Assembly (NCBI RefSeq): GCF_910592395.1
Contig: NC_088317.1
Coordinates: 10,044,001 to 10,108,000 of the forward strand
Direction: 5' to 3'
Length of the DNA: 64,000 nt
Source of the DNA: Lineus longissimus
Taxonomy: Eukaryota > Nemertea > Pilidiophora > Heteronemertea > Lineidae
This document shows, one piece after another, positions 33,787 through 44,386 of the stretch; positions within the stretch are counted from its first letter, which is position 1; every line of letters begins with the position of its first letter. A model generated the notes under the pieces. It was not told the DNA's origin. It saw nothing but the letters and a program-made list of their open reading frames with translations, and did not search any database. Position numbers and translations under genes: made by a program.

Positions 33787-34829
33787 GAGTGGTTATTTCC
33801 ACGACTGACTTGTACCGAACAGCGAAAATTGAGCTGCGTCCATGACAATTTTCAGCCGATGAAACCAATTGAGTACTTTGCTTGGACTATCCTCGGCGAG
33901 TTTTCTTTCACTTAGTCTTAGGGTAAAAAACATGGGCATAAAGTACCATGCTGCATTCACCGTCTTTTAGATCAACTACTATGTTTTCGAAATGGGATAA
34001 TTGGCGAAATTCTGTAGAGATTCTTTGGGCAATTACATACTTCAGTGTGTTGACTCGTTGAACTTGCTTTGTCCCTCCATTCAGAGTGGTGCCGTGACCT
34101 TACATGCCTTATGGTACACCTTTGATTGTCCATCACGCCAGCGACCCGAGTTCGAGTTCCACTCTGTCGTCTTTTCTTCTTTTTCTCTCTGCAACTTTTC
34201 TTAGGTAGGCCTACTATCAATTTAAAAAGAGCCCTCTGTTGTCTATTTCCTGGCAACGGTTCCTTGGTTCCTTCTCACAATGCTACATTTTACAATTCTC
34301 CCATCTGGCCTCTGCATGCAAATTGGTAGACATTTCAACTTTACCATCCCATAATATGCTGTTGGGAGAATTGAGTGATCAGAACTTGAAATAACCCTTA
34401 TTCATGTTATTGTGACCCCTTGATGTCGAGATCTTGCACAATTTCTTCACTAAGAAGCTACATTTTGTAGTGTACTGTAACTCACAGGCTCTATGTTGGT
34501 ACATGGAGTGTCACAGCCTATGCATGGTCAGTCTCCAGAGTGTGCCCAAGAAATGGTCTCTCTTGTAAGTTGTACATGTAATAAAAAAGCTGACTTTGAT
34601 GGTAATCATTCGTTGAGTGAGATGTAAAATATACTGTGGACACTTTCACAAAAAAATCTAACCCCGCTGCTGACAAGGATTTACATCCTTGCCGACATGC
34701 ATCTCTTTTTATCTAAAAATTGTCATAGACACTAAGTCAGTTTCGTCATTCAGTACACGGACAGTCGTGCACGCAACCCGATTTTCACTGATTCCGTAAA
34801 CGGCACAAGTGGAAATAACCTCTGCCATT
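33787..34829. mobile_element. Possible ~1 kb inverted-repeat element in gene B intron
   Basis: Left GGAGTGGTTATTTCCACGAC and right end, read inward, GGCAGAGGTTATTTCCACTT share GGTTATTTCCAC. Further inside, GCGAAAATTGAGCTGCGT and GTGAAAATCGGGTTGCGT correspond. The arms are diverged and no target duplication was found, so the boundaries are approximate. Confidence 0.42.
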
Positions 34830-35085
34830 GTTGAAAATTATTTATTCATAGGCGAAAGCTCCTGCCAACATTGTATGCCTTTATCCTATAAAGATAAAAA
34901 GATAATACTTTTTTTGTAGATTAAATGGAGTTTGTGTGGTGACAGGGTACAGCCCAAATAGAGTCCCACAAATAAAATGATGGGCCACGCCCACCATCCA
35001 TTTTCAATCATTTCCCCTCAAAAAGACCATTAATTCATTCAGTGAGAGCAATGTACAATAGAAGTGTCACAATTAATTTAAAAGG

Positions 35086-36057
35086 TTTTAGCTCACCTCT
35101 CAGCAGAGGTGAGCTTATCCTACATGTCCTATAGTGTCCGTCGTTGCCCGTCGTCGGCGTCCGTTAGCAGGGCAATGTTCTGTAACTGTTGGAGCTATTG
35201 TGTTGAAACTTGGTACACATGTACCCTTACATGCCTTACAATGTATGTAGTGGCACTTTGGAGACCAAGTTTCGGTCCGGTTCGATGCATGGTTTGGCCA
35301 CCAGGGGGCCAAACGTTAAAAGTGAAATTATGCAATATCTCCCTTAATACTGGTCAGAAAATTTAGAAAAAAATGTGGTAGTACTTTAAGCAAAGGTACA
35401 TCCCTCCGGGTTTTCAATTTGACCTAGTTTTCAAGGTCACAGAGGCGGAACTTCATTTAAAACTAATAATTTTACAGTAAGGTGGTTTGTTTTGTTTCTT
35501 TTTGAGCTATAAAATAAGCTTCTGAAGTTGTGTGGCGTGTATCTAGTTACCCTCTAATCTACCTCTAAAATTTGGCATCCTTGGACTTCAAATATGGATG
35601 CCAGGCGGCCATCTTGAAATTGAACTAAGTCATATTACTCTAAAACTGATGATTGGATTTCAAGCCAATTTCTCGTGTTTATGACTATGTATATAGGTAC
35701 CCTTTACATTCTCCTGAATTTTTAGTCAAATCTTTCACCTACATTTAATATGGCTGCCAGGTGGCCATCTTGAAAATCATTCAAAGTCCTATTACTCTGA
35801 AACTGATGATTGGATTGCAACACTTTAGTTTATGTTATCCCAAATTTTTAATGTAATCTGATGACGAATATGGCTGCTAGGCTGCCATCTTGAAAATTCA
35901 ACGAAACCTTGTTACTTCCTAACCTAAATCTAATCAGCAGGTTAGGGAGTAACAAAGTTTCGTTGAATTTTAAATGTCAACCAATTTCCTAGAGACATGC
36001 AAATGATATGCACTAACATGAACTGAGGTGAGCACATGGTCCCTGGACCATTCATTG
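35086..36057 (+). mobile_element. Full-length H2 Helentron-like element
   Basis: The 5' end TTTTAGCTCACCTCTCAGCA is followed by a GTCGT-rich microsatellite. Three modules with ATATGG-TGCCAG-GGCCATCTTGAAA follow (about 35590, 35748 and 35869). The 3' end is CTGAGGTGAGCACATGGTCC and the hairpin GGTCCCTGGACC, then ATTCATTGTTTT. GCTCACCTC at the start is matched inverted before the 3' hairpin. Non-coding. Confidence 0.62.
35893..35971. repeat. 33 bp-arm hairpin inside the H2 element
   Basis: Arms 35893-35925 and 35939-35971 are reverse complements with two mismatches and a 13 nt loop (TTCAACGAAAC... against ...GTTTCGTTGAA). It looks like a local inverted duplication of one H2 module edge. The other H2 copies carry only one arm. 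Confidence 0.75.
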
Positions 36058-36296
36058 TTTTTTAGGCTGCCACAGGAAAATAACTCTTTTTAAAAAACGT
36101 CCTGTGTCAGGTGTTCTGTGTTTCGATAGGGAATCTGGTCTCTCAAGTGAAGGCACCTCAAACGTAAAAGTCGCTGGCTTATTCCATTTGACAGTGGCCA
36201 ATACGAAAAGGCTGAAAATCGACAGTGGCCCAGAAGCTTACGTGTAGTTTTCGGGACTGTATCTTCACTAATGATAGTTGTAATTGTATTTTTCAG

Positions 36297-36419
36297 GTCC
36301 GACTAACATGCTTGGAGATGGACCTCGATGACTTGAAGAAAATGCAAGGCAAACCTCCCGAGGAAAATCCGACTCATGTAGCAACCATCTTCTATACAAA
36401 AGCATATGAAGAGGGATGA
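36297..36419 (+). CDS. Gene B, last exon (early stop compared with gene A)
   Basis: Acceptor TTGTATTTTTCAG precedes 36297 in phase 0, in frame with the 32893 donor. It encodes 40 residues: VRLTCLEMDLDDLKKMQ..., ending IFYTKAYEEG and TGA. The first ~36 residues align with gene A's last exon, but A continues for another ~36. In B the matching tail is in the +1 frame (36406-36504), so this stop is probably a frameshift product. The gene is therefore truncated, recently damaged, or the sequence has an error. Total recognisable B protein from 29804 is about 259 residues. Confidence 0.75.
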   Translation, partial: VRLTCLEMDLDDLKKMQGKPPEENPTHVATIFYTKAYEEG

Positions 36420-36504
36420 ACGTGCACAGTTGATATACATTATGCGGCACCTGTTGTTCCTCTCAAATGACAATGATGCAAATCTTTTACCCACTGTTCT
36501 CTGA
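36406..36504 (+). other. Out-of-frame continuation of gene B C-terminus
   Basis: The +1 frame from ATG 36406 to TGA 36502-36504 encodes 32 residues (KRDERAQLI...) that resemble the end of gene A (KEDRHHLI...LLTLVKLA). It overlaps the in-frame stop of the last exon. This suggests an ancestral reading frame that continued past 36419. Confidence 0.55.
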
Positions 36505-37640
36505 GCAAATGTTGTGACCATTTAATACTAGGGCAATCATTTGTCACTTTCTCTTGTCTTCTTTTCCTTTGCGATCTCTACTTTCTCTTTTTATTGCAAT
36601 GGACAGAGTGCAGAACGTAGAAAGTTTGATACAGCTGTGACATGCAAACAATGATGGTGTAAGTTACGAAGAATGATGATGCTTGGCAACGTGAGCCCAC
36701 TAAATGGTTTGGTGTTTCATTGAATTGGTAAAAGATCAATAAATCAGGTTGACTAATCCAATATGGAATTATATGGATGGATTTTTCCCATTGAGTCTGT
36801 CAACTAGCAAACACGCTGACAGTTCTTACGTAATGATGAATAATGAGCCATTAATTTGCATGTTAAAGTGACATGATGATTGAAAGAGGTAAGACATGTA
36901 AGAGGAGACAGGTGTGTGGTACATTGGTATTACTAAACATTTACATTCTACATGTATTCATGGCTTTTGGAATACCAAAAGGCGTGATGGCTCAAGAACT
37001 TGTACATGTATCTTGTCCAAATTTTTTCCGGTTTAGGGGCCAAATAATTCCCCAATTCTCAGTAGATGGAGGGAGTGTTACATTGTATGTCGAGGCCTTT
37101 ATTTTTTTTGCTGTTGCTGTTTAAAATTACTGTTAACAATTTATCAGTTATCTGACGAGTACCTCTTAGTCTAACACATAGCAATGGTCAAGCTGTTCTA
37201 TCAGATATCAGTAGCTAAAAATACTTTTTTCTCTCCAACATTGGGATTTTCCCACTTTTACATTTATGTGCCTGGTGCCCATGGCCAGAAGTAATAACAA
37301 AGGTAAAGTGCGTTCCAGTCTTCTTTTCGGGGGTCGCCCAATATCGTATGTAATTCAATAATCTACCATTTATTTATTATATTTTGTTGTCAGCCTCTTT
37401 CCATTTTGGTATTCCTTTGTTATGACATTCCACAATATCTGCCGAGAAACCATGATCCTGGTGCCTGGCAATCTTTTTTTCTGTTTGCTTCACAACTTGA
37501 TTCTTTACATTTACAGTAACAAAGTGTTTGATGGTTTTTCATCATTGTGCCATGTCTGTATATATTAGTAGCAGTGTTTCTTTGAGTATTTCTATTTCTT
37601 TATTGAATAATGAGTAAGTGGCAAAACTAATCGCCGAAGT
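36420..37640. other. Gene B 3' region and gene-free DNA
   Basis: AATAAA at 36738-36743 (in GATCAATAAATCAGG) is the nearest good poly(A) signal for gene B, giving a ~320 nt 3' UTR. Beyond it I see no exon or element boundary until the inverted-repeat element at 37641. Confidence 0.4.
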
Positions 37641-38544
37641 GGGCCGGACACACAACTCGGTCCGTCGTTGAAAGCAAGGCCAATGTAAATTTTCTTTTAT
37701 TTTGGAAAATATAACCTGACTTACCTGACAAATACATTAGAACATCCTTGTTGAATTTGAAAGTTTCGATATCTAGCATGGAAAATAGTAGTGAATTAAC
37801 AGATCCTAAAACATTTGAAATTAACAGTCTGTCAGGAACACACTTGATATAGTGACGTTTTGCTCTACCGTTCCGAGAACCAATTCACCAGACTGACTGT
37901 TATCATGGTGTCTCGACTTTTCCTAATACCGTATACTTTATCTGGTCAATCGAATGTGAAAAAAAGAGGTCATTTACCACTAAAATGTTCCAAAAATTAA
38001 CCCTCATTTATTCGCGATGGAGCCACCGGGTTCGTTGGCCTGATTCTTGGTATCGGCTTTCGAGAACTGAAAAACCTGCCCTCTTGATGACGTCATACAC
38101 AAAAACTTGTCTTCCTCGGTGAATTCGTTCTTGAAAAAGGATTGCGAAAGCTCACTATAAATTTGAATGATAAACTTCATTATATTTACCTCTAGAACAG
38201 AGTGAATGGTGATGCTCTGCATTGTGAATGTCGTGTCTAAGATCAGATGACGATGCACGACGTCAGTCATTATTTCAAGCTGGCTGTGGGTCAGCGCTTC
38301 TGTTGTAGGGGTGAATATCGTAAAGGTTGTCAATCAAATCAAGTATATAAGATGTTTTAGAATCTGTTTATTCACTACGATTCTCCATGCTAGATATTTA
38401 AACTAGATATTCATGCTAGATATTCTACAAGGAGGTTCTAATGTATTGGTCGGAGAAGTTGGGTTATATTTTCCAAAATTAATGAAAATTAATGTTAGCC
38501 TCACTTTTGATGACGTCGTCGAGACTGAGTTGTGAATCAGGGCC
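37641..38544. mobile_element. 904 bp foldback element with ~150 bp inverted arms
   Basis: The left arm (37641 to about 37790) and right arm (about 38385-38544) are imperfect reverse complements. Both carry TTTTGGAAAATATAACC and AATACATTAGAAC, and both ends begin GG-CC-GA--CACAACTC. The interior has a minus-strand frame (38333-38004) without family resemblance. No clear target duplication was found. Confidence 0.6.
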
Positions 38545-38859
38545 ATGTCGCAGTTAGATTCCGCACCGGTTCCTCATAGAGATACTTGAGGGATATTATA
38601 TGTAATATGGTGATCTCTTTTGAATAGAAGGGTGAATCGCTCTGTTATTGTGCTTTTTCCATTTAAAAATGTAGAAAAAATTCATATACTCTCTCAATGT
38701 GACCTCCATGATGAACTGTTAGTGCATTGTTTTTCAAAGCCTTGTCTAAATCTTGCTCTCATTATTTAGTGACTATATTTTTTTTTAGTGTCTTGATATC
38801 CTTGATTCTGATGAACTCGCTGCATTTTTGGAGGATTTCCAATTGTTATTTATATTTAA

Positions 38860-39167
38860 CCCTTTAGATCCTGGGGATTTTTTATCGAAATGTCGGTATT
38901 TCCCTGGAAGATTTTTGTCTGACGACCTCGCCTCCAACCTCTTTGCAAAATTTTCCATCATTTTGTACGGCAACATATGAAAATCTACCGTGCATTCAAT
39001 GCCACTGGTCTTCTAGAACCTGGATCCGGGGTATTAGTTCCACTCTCTATTCGCAGATGGAATTGCGAACGCTCTGAACTACTTGACCTGACCGGGCGGG
39101 TGCGGCCGTCTAGCGGCCGTTCAGGGAAATGTTGACGAAACACGGCGGCCGTCCAGGATCTAAAGGG
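38860..39167. mobile_element. 308 bp piggyBac-like MITE with TTAA duplication
   Basis: Perfect 15 bp ends CCCTTTAGATCCTGG, inverted, are each flanked by TTAA (38856-38859 and 39168-39171). TTAA targets and CCC-starting ends are the piggyBac signature. The interior is GC-rich near the right end, with GCGGCCGT repeats. No transposase. Confidence 0.78.
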
Positions 39168-39171
39168 TTAA

Positions 39172-41061
39172 CTACAATATTATATAAGGATCTGGAGTGC
39201 TTTAAATTTGAAGATTTCCTTGCTCCTACCCTAAGTCACAGAACCACAACCCTCCCAATCCATACAGCTGCATTGTTACAATAATGTTATCCGTCTGTTT
39301 TCATCGCTGGTTTGAGACTGTAAACTGTATCCGTCATGGTCAGTTCTTCCGTCATGTCAAGTCAAAACACACCACACACATTTTTTCCATTGATGATTTC
39401 ATTTCAGAATAGAGCTTGTGCTACATCTGATTGAGCCTTGAAGGCATGAAAGGTAACACTGTATCCACACTGTATATACCTCTTGTCAAAAAAAAACATT
39501 TTAGGGAAGGCCATTTTTCAAAAAGACTCATATAATGTACTTCGTTTTCCCGTTTGCTGTAGTATGGCAGTGGTAATATCTTGATTGTCATTTTGATCAA
39601 TTTCTTTTGCATTTTATTTTGTTTGTGATTCCTTGTGACAGGCACATGTTTTTTATCCAAATCAGGAAGAAGACTGAATTCAATAGAGAGGTTAAGAGTT
39701 TGATACGAAAACGAGGTGATTTTTTTTCTTCTGGTTGACGTCATCGAGTCAAGTTGATTGTTTTGTATGGTCGTTTTTAGGCGTACCACAGATCAACGAC
39801 ACACTGTTGCATTTCTGACAGTAGGCGACGTGATATAGGTCATCAAAATGCCACCTCGTTCTCTTTCTAAGATCAAAATCTTAACCTCTCTCTCTAATGT
39901 CATGGGAAATCTGCATTACTCTGTGTGGTCTGGAGGGGGTCACCAAGAGTGTGGCGTGTGTAATGACGGCATGTGGTCTTCTCAAAATGGCCTCTGAAAT
40001 TATGAAAATATCAAATTATTGTAAAGTGAAAAGGACTTTTCAATGTGAATTTCACCGAAATAGTACATTGTACTTAATCTGATATGTGATTGGTTGATTT
40101 GAGTTCCTGCTTTGTTGGGAGAGAAAAGCCTTTGGCTAATCAGTGGTTAAAAGCCATGAATATCAATTGCTGCCCCAGGCCTACTGCATTCTTTCTGGGG
40201 TTCTTCACAGCATCATTTCTGAACAGGGTGGTTATAAGTTGGATCTGAACACTGAATGCTGAGGAAACTGAATTTTGAAGAGGTTGGCATTTTCACAGGA
40301 TGTAGAGAGGGGGAAGGTAAAAGAAATGCATTACAAAAACTTGTTTTTCAACAGGGTGGCAAAAAATGTGTAGGCTGTAAAACAGAGGATTTTTTTTCTC
40401 TCAAAGGGGTGGACCGCCTTGTTAGAATGGCGTGTGGAGTAATTGTTATTTGTACTTGCCTCCTCAAAATGTACATGAGCCTGTTTCATTTCGGTTCATT
40501 TCAGGAATTTTAGACATCTATTGTATTGTATCTTTATAAAGATTTCATTTACATTTATATACACTACTATGTTGAATCATTGTACATATGCCTCTTGCTG
40601 TTAAGTAACCCCTAAATTTTTAGAATCAAAATGGACTGAAATGTATTGCTTCAATAAATTCATAATTATCTGATTTATGTACTTAATAGCTGTGTTTGTT
40701 GGCTTCCTGATAATTTATGCAGGGTGAAAATAAGGCAGTGACCTGTCAAGTACCGTACTTTATAGTGGGCAACGTCACAGTTTTCAAAAATGTTAAGAGA
40801 TGTACGCAAGTATTTGCATGACGACCACTCATTTATGAAGACTTGGGGACCTTTTTGCCAATCATATAGTTCATATTTCACTTTATCATCTGAGAAAAAA
40901 ATGCCTACAATGTATGTCTCAATGATAAAGGGTCCAAATCGACCGAGAAAGAATCTGTATGTAAAAATGTACAGGGAAATTTCTCCCCAAAACGAAATGT
41001 TTCCCAAGGTCGAAGTCTGGTGTGATGTAGCTGACTTAGTTACATACTACTTGGTGTCCTG
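39172..41061. other. Gene-free stretch
   Basis: AT-rich DNA. Open frames at 39421-39789 (minus) and 40790-41170 have no family resemblance or splice context; the second runs into a MITE. Nothing else supported. Confidence 0.38.
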
Positions 41062-41063
41062 TA

Positions 41064-41284
41064 CACTCTTAGAAATAAAGGTTTTTCAGCTCTTGAAAAC
41101 CTTTAATGGTTTTTCAGCCAGCACAAATATGCACCCCGTAGAGGTTTTTCAGCAAAGTGAAAACCCTTGAAGGTTTTTCACGATCTCGAAAACCATTTGG
41201 GGTTTTTCATTTTACCAAAAAACCTCTACGGGGTGCATATTTGTTTTGGCCAAAAACCCTCAAAAACCTTTATTTTTAAGATTG
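41064..41284. mobile_element. 221 bp palindromic MITE with TA duplication (Tc1/mariner type)
   Basis: The ends CACTCTTAGAAATAAAGGTT and, inverted, CAATCTTAAAAATAAAGGTT are flanked by TA on both sides (41062-41063 and 41285-41286). The arms stay complementary to the shared AAATATGCACCCCGTAGAGG. The GGTTTTTCA word repeats several times in the left half. Confidence 0.72.
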
Positions 41285-41970
41285 TAGATAAAACTAGCAA
41301 TTACATATAACCCTGATTTGCCCAAACGATTCCCATTCTGAGTACTAGGGCCTTGTATGTTATGATTGTATGTTATGTGTACGAGACATTCATCGTTCAA
41401 GCATACATTGTAGTTCACCAGTTCTTCAAGGATTAGCCTATGGATGATGGATGAAAGTAGAATATTCTGTCTCCCTATTTCCTGCTCAACCAATCGATCC
41501 TATCGTCTATGCATCTCAAGGACGGTCTGAATATTGAACCATCCATGGGCAATCGGTTCTGGATCCTGACGACTTGCATCTCTAGTTCGCTGCAATTCTG
41601 ACAGAAACCGTATCTAAAGTCCCATTGTAGTAATAAAAGTGTCCCCCCCCCCCCTGAAAAAAATTCTCCCCTTCTGTATTCGACGAATTACGGCTCTAAA
41701 GAAGCCGCTCGACCGTCAATAGCTCAGCGCCTGATTGTCCGGGTAACAAATGACTTTCCATCATGGGACATTTCAAACTTCTACATCGGGACTAAAAAAA
41801 AAAGGACCATGCGAGATCATAAGTAGGGTCCCTTGTCTTGTGTGACCATGTGAGGAGGAATCGAGAGTTCTTAGTCGTTGCCATATTTTGTCAGGTTAGT
41901 ACCCCATATCTTTGTGAGGCTGCTGCCGCTGCCGGGCCCCGCTGTTCCTTTACGGGTTGGCTATAGGCAC

Positions 41971-42165
41971 CGCCATTTTGGCTAGAGCTTGAAATCTTGG
42001 AGCAAGTAGAACTCGTTTAAAGTGCTGTTAATACCAATTTCAAGGCTGGGATGCAGTTCCCTGGAAACAACTGCATACCCCGTGCATACCATCCTTGAAA
42101 TTTGAATTCATTTTGAAGAAGTTCTAATTACTCCGAGATTTCACATTCTAGCGAAAATGGACCGC
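41971..42165. mobile_element. ~195 bp foldback MITE
   Basis: The left arm (ATTTTGGCTAGAGCTTGAAATC..., TTTCAAGGCTGGGATGCA) is the imperfect reverse complement of the right arm (TGCATACCATCCTTGAAA..., GATTTCACATTCTAGCGAAAAT). The centre is ATGCAGTT...AACTGCAT. It lies directly next to the left end of Harbinger-2. Boundaries are approximate. Confidence 0.58.
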
Positions 42166-42480
42166 TGTCGTATACAAGGACATCTTGCAAGGCGCGGCTC
42201 GACTTGACAGTTTTCTGTCGAAAGTTTGCTGTCAGATAGTGACTGTCCAATGACTATCCCGTGGAAGTTGTTCAGCTAGTGGCTGTATGACAGCAATAGA
42301 TAACTGTCCGAAAGATTGTAGGATGGTCAATTTCTGTCGTGTGGAAGTGAGCCACATAGATTATGCAAGTTGGTTATAAAAGTGTCAGACAGTGCTTTTA
42401 TCGACTAGCACTTGCTCTATTTTGGGATAGAACTGTCGTACAGATCCGTCGAACAGATCAGTGCGAGTTCAACACGAGAA

Positions 42481-44386
42481 ATGGCAGACGAATTTCATGT
42501 TGAAGTTGCGGAGAGTGAATGGTCGCAAGATGCGGTCAGCAACCTCATTGAAGGTTACAGAGCGAGGCCTGCACTATGGGATGTCACGTCTGCCGAATAT
42601 AGAGACAGGTTGAAGAAAGAGGATGCATGGAAAAGTCTGGCGAAGGATTGTAAAAGAGATAAAGTGCAAGTGACGAGAAAAATGCACAACCTGAGAAACC
42701 AGTATGCGCAAGAATTAAAGAAAGCCACCAAGAGGAAATCTGGGCAAGGGACTGACGACGTTTACACCCCAAAGTGGATGTACTACAAGGCATTCTCTTT
42801 TCTAAGGGGAGTTATTGGAGGACGAAAATCGAAGACCAATTTGGTGAGAATTATCTTTATTTGTTAATTTTGTTACATGATTTCTCTCTTGCAGGTTTAT
42901 TTCAGTCTCTCATGTCATAAATGCTCTTCATTCCGCCCACTTTAAGGACGGCTTCCTCAAATGAACTTGTACTGCCACGAAACCTCACCCTGGGGTGAGA
43001 GGAAGTACTCTCGAAATTCGTGGCGGATGTCTTGTGGGGTTTGAGCATGACGGTTGCTTGTGAATGGCTCGATTTGGAGCAGGTTGTTTGCTGGCATGCC
43101 CTCTTTTCGCCATGCTCCAGGGGTAATGACACCAGTAGCCATGTCTTCCATATCGACTGTACCATGTGGAGCGTAGCGTGCGCGCGAGTCTTTCTTCGTG
43201 ATCATCAAATTATGTAATGCACAGGAAGCCAAAACGATATCCTCTGCTTTCTGTGCATCTACAGCTATCGGCTTTCGAAATATGCGGAAGACGCTGGACA
43301 TTATGCCGAATGCATTTTCGACGATTCTACGCGCTCTCGAAAGTCGGTAGTTGAAGATGCGCATGCTACCGGGAATGTCTCGCAGAGGATATGGTTTCAT
43401 TATGTTTTCCCGCAATGGAAAAGCATCGTCGGCCACAAATACAAATGGTACCTTCATATTTCGACCTGGAAGTACCCTTGGTGATGGTAGGCAAAGGGTC
43501 TTGTTCTCAAGACCCGAAGATAATGAACACCTGCCGAATATGCCCCCGTCAGCAACCCTTCCATTACATCCGACGTCGACAAACGTAAAGCGGTATTTCG
43601 CATCAACCAATGCCATCAGCACAATACTGTGGAAGCCTTTGTAATTAAAATAAAAACTCCCAGACGCTGCTGGAGCTTGCATGGTAATATGCTTTCCGTC
43701 TATGGCACCGATGCATTGGGGGAAGTTCCACCTTTCAAAGAATTCGGAAGCAAGTTGTAACCAATCATCGGAGTCGGAAGGAAACTGCAAAAAATTAAAA
43801 AATCGTAACTATACATGTACTTGTACCACAATATTCAAACAGAAAAAATATATATTTTCAGGAACAAGAAGAACAAGCGCCAGATGATACGCCAGATGCA
43901 ACACTATTTAACAAGGACGAGATCTGCACTCAACCTCGAGGATCACCATCTTCCGTGGCCACACCCAACCCGCCACCGTCGAAATCTCGAAAACGAAAGG
44001 ATGTCGGTCGTGCGTCTGATGAAATCCTTCAGAAGGCATGTGAAGTTATGTCAAGGGAGACCGATGAACTGGACACATTTGGTGCTTTTGTTGCTTCTGA
44101 GTTGAGGGGATTGAAATCAGAGTCGAACCGCAAGAAATTGAAACGGGATATTCAAAGGGTCATTCTTGAAGCAGCTGAGAAGGACGATGAAGACGCCGCA
44201 GCTATGACAACCACACTGACGCCCAGCACTTCTCGCAGCTCAACTTGCAGTCCTTCGTTGACGGGATTCAGCCAAAAAGAGCAGGGAAATACAGGCCCGG
44301 ACGACAAGCAAATTCCGAATCAATTTTCCTTCCTACACATGCTTCAGGATCAGACAAACGTCATGTGTAATGATAAGAATAATTAA
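42481..44386 (+). CDS. Harbinger-2 MADF-BESS DNA-binding protein, two exons
   Basis: Exons 42481-42843 (donor GTGAGA) and 43862-44386 (acceptor TATATTTTCAG) join in phase 0, giving about 295 residues. Residues about 18-105 are a MADF (Myb/SANT-related) domain: LIEGYRARPALWD, then AWKSLAKDC, TRKMHNLRNQYAQELKK and KWMYYKAFSFL. The second exon has a basic patch (SKSRKRK) and a BESS-like helix (FVASELRGLKSESNRKKLK...). The start has a good context (GAGAAATGG). It should bind transposon DNA and recruit the nuclease. Its single intron contains the last, catalytic exon of the opposite-strand transposase. Confidence 0.85.

Noticed and set aside
40790-41170. 126-codon plus-strand frame
   Set aside because: It runs into a palindromic MITE and shows no recognisable domain, so it is probably chance.
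42902-43165. Additional frames around 42.9-43.9 kb
   Set aside because: Shadows of the Harbinger-2 transposase and MADF exons.
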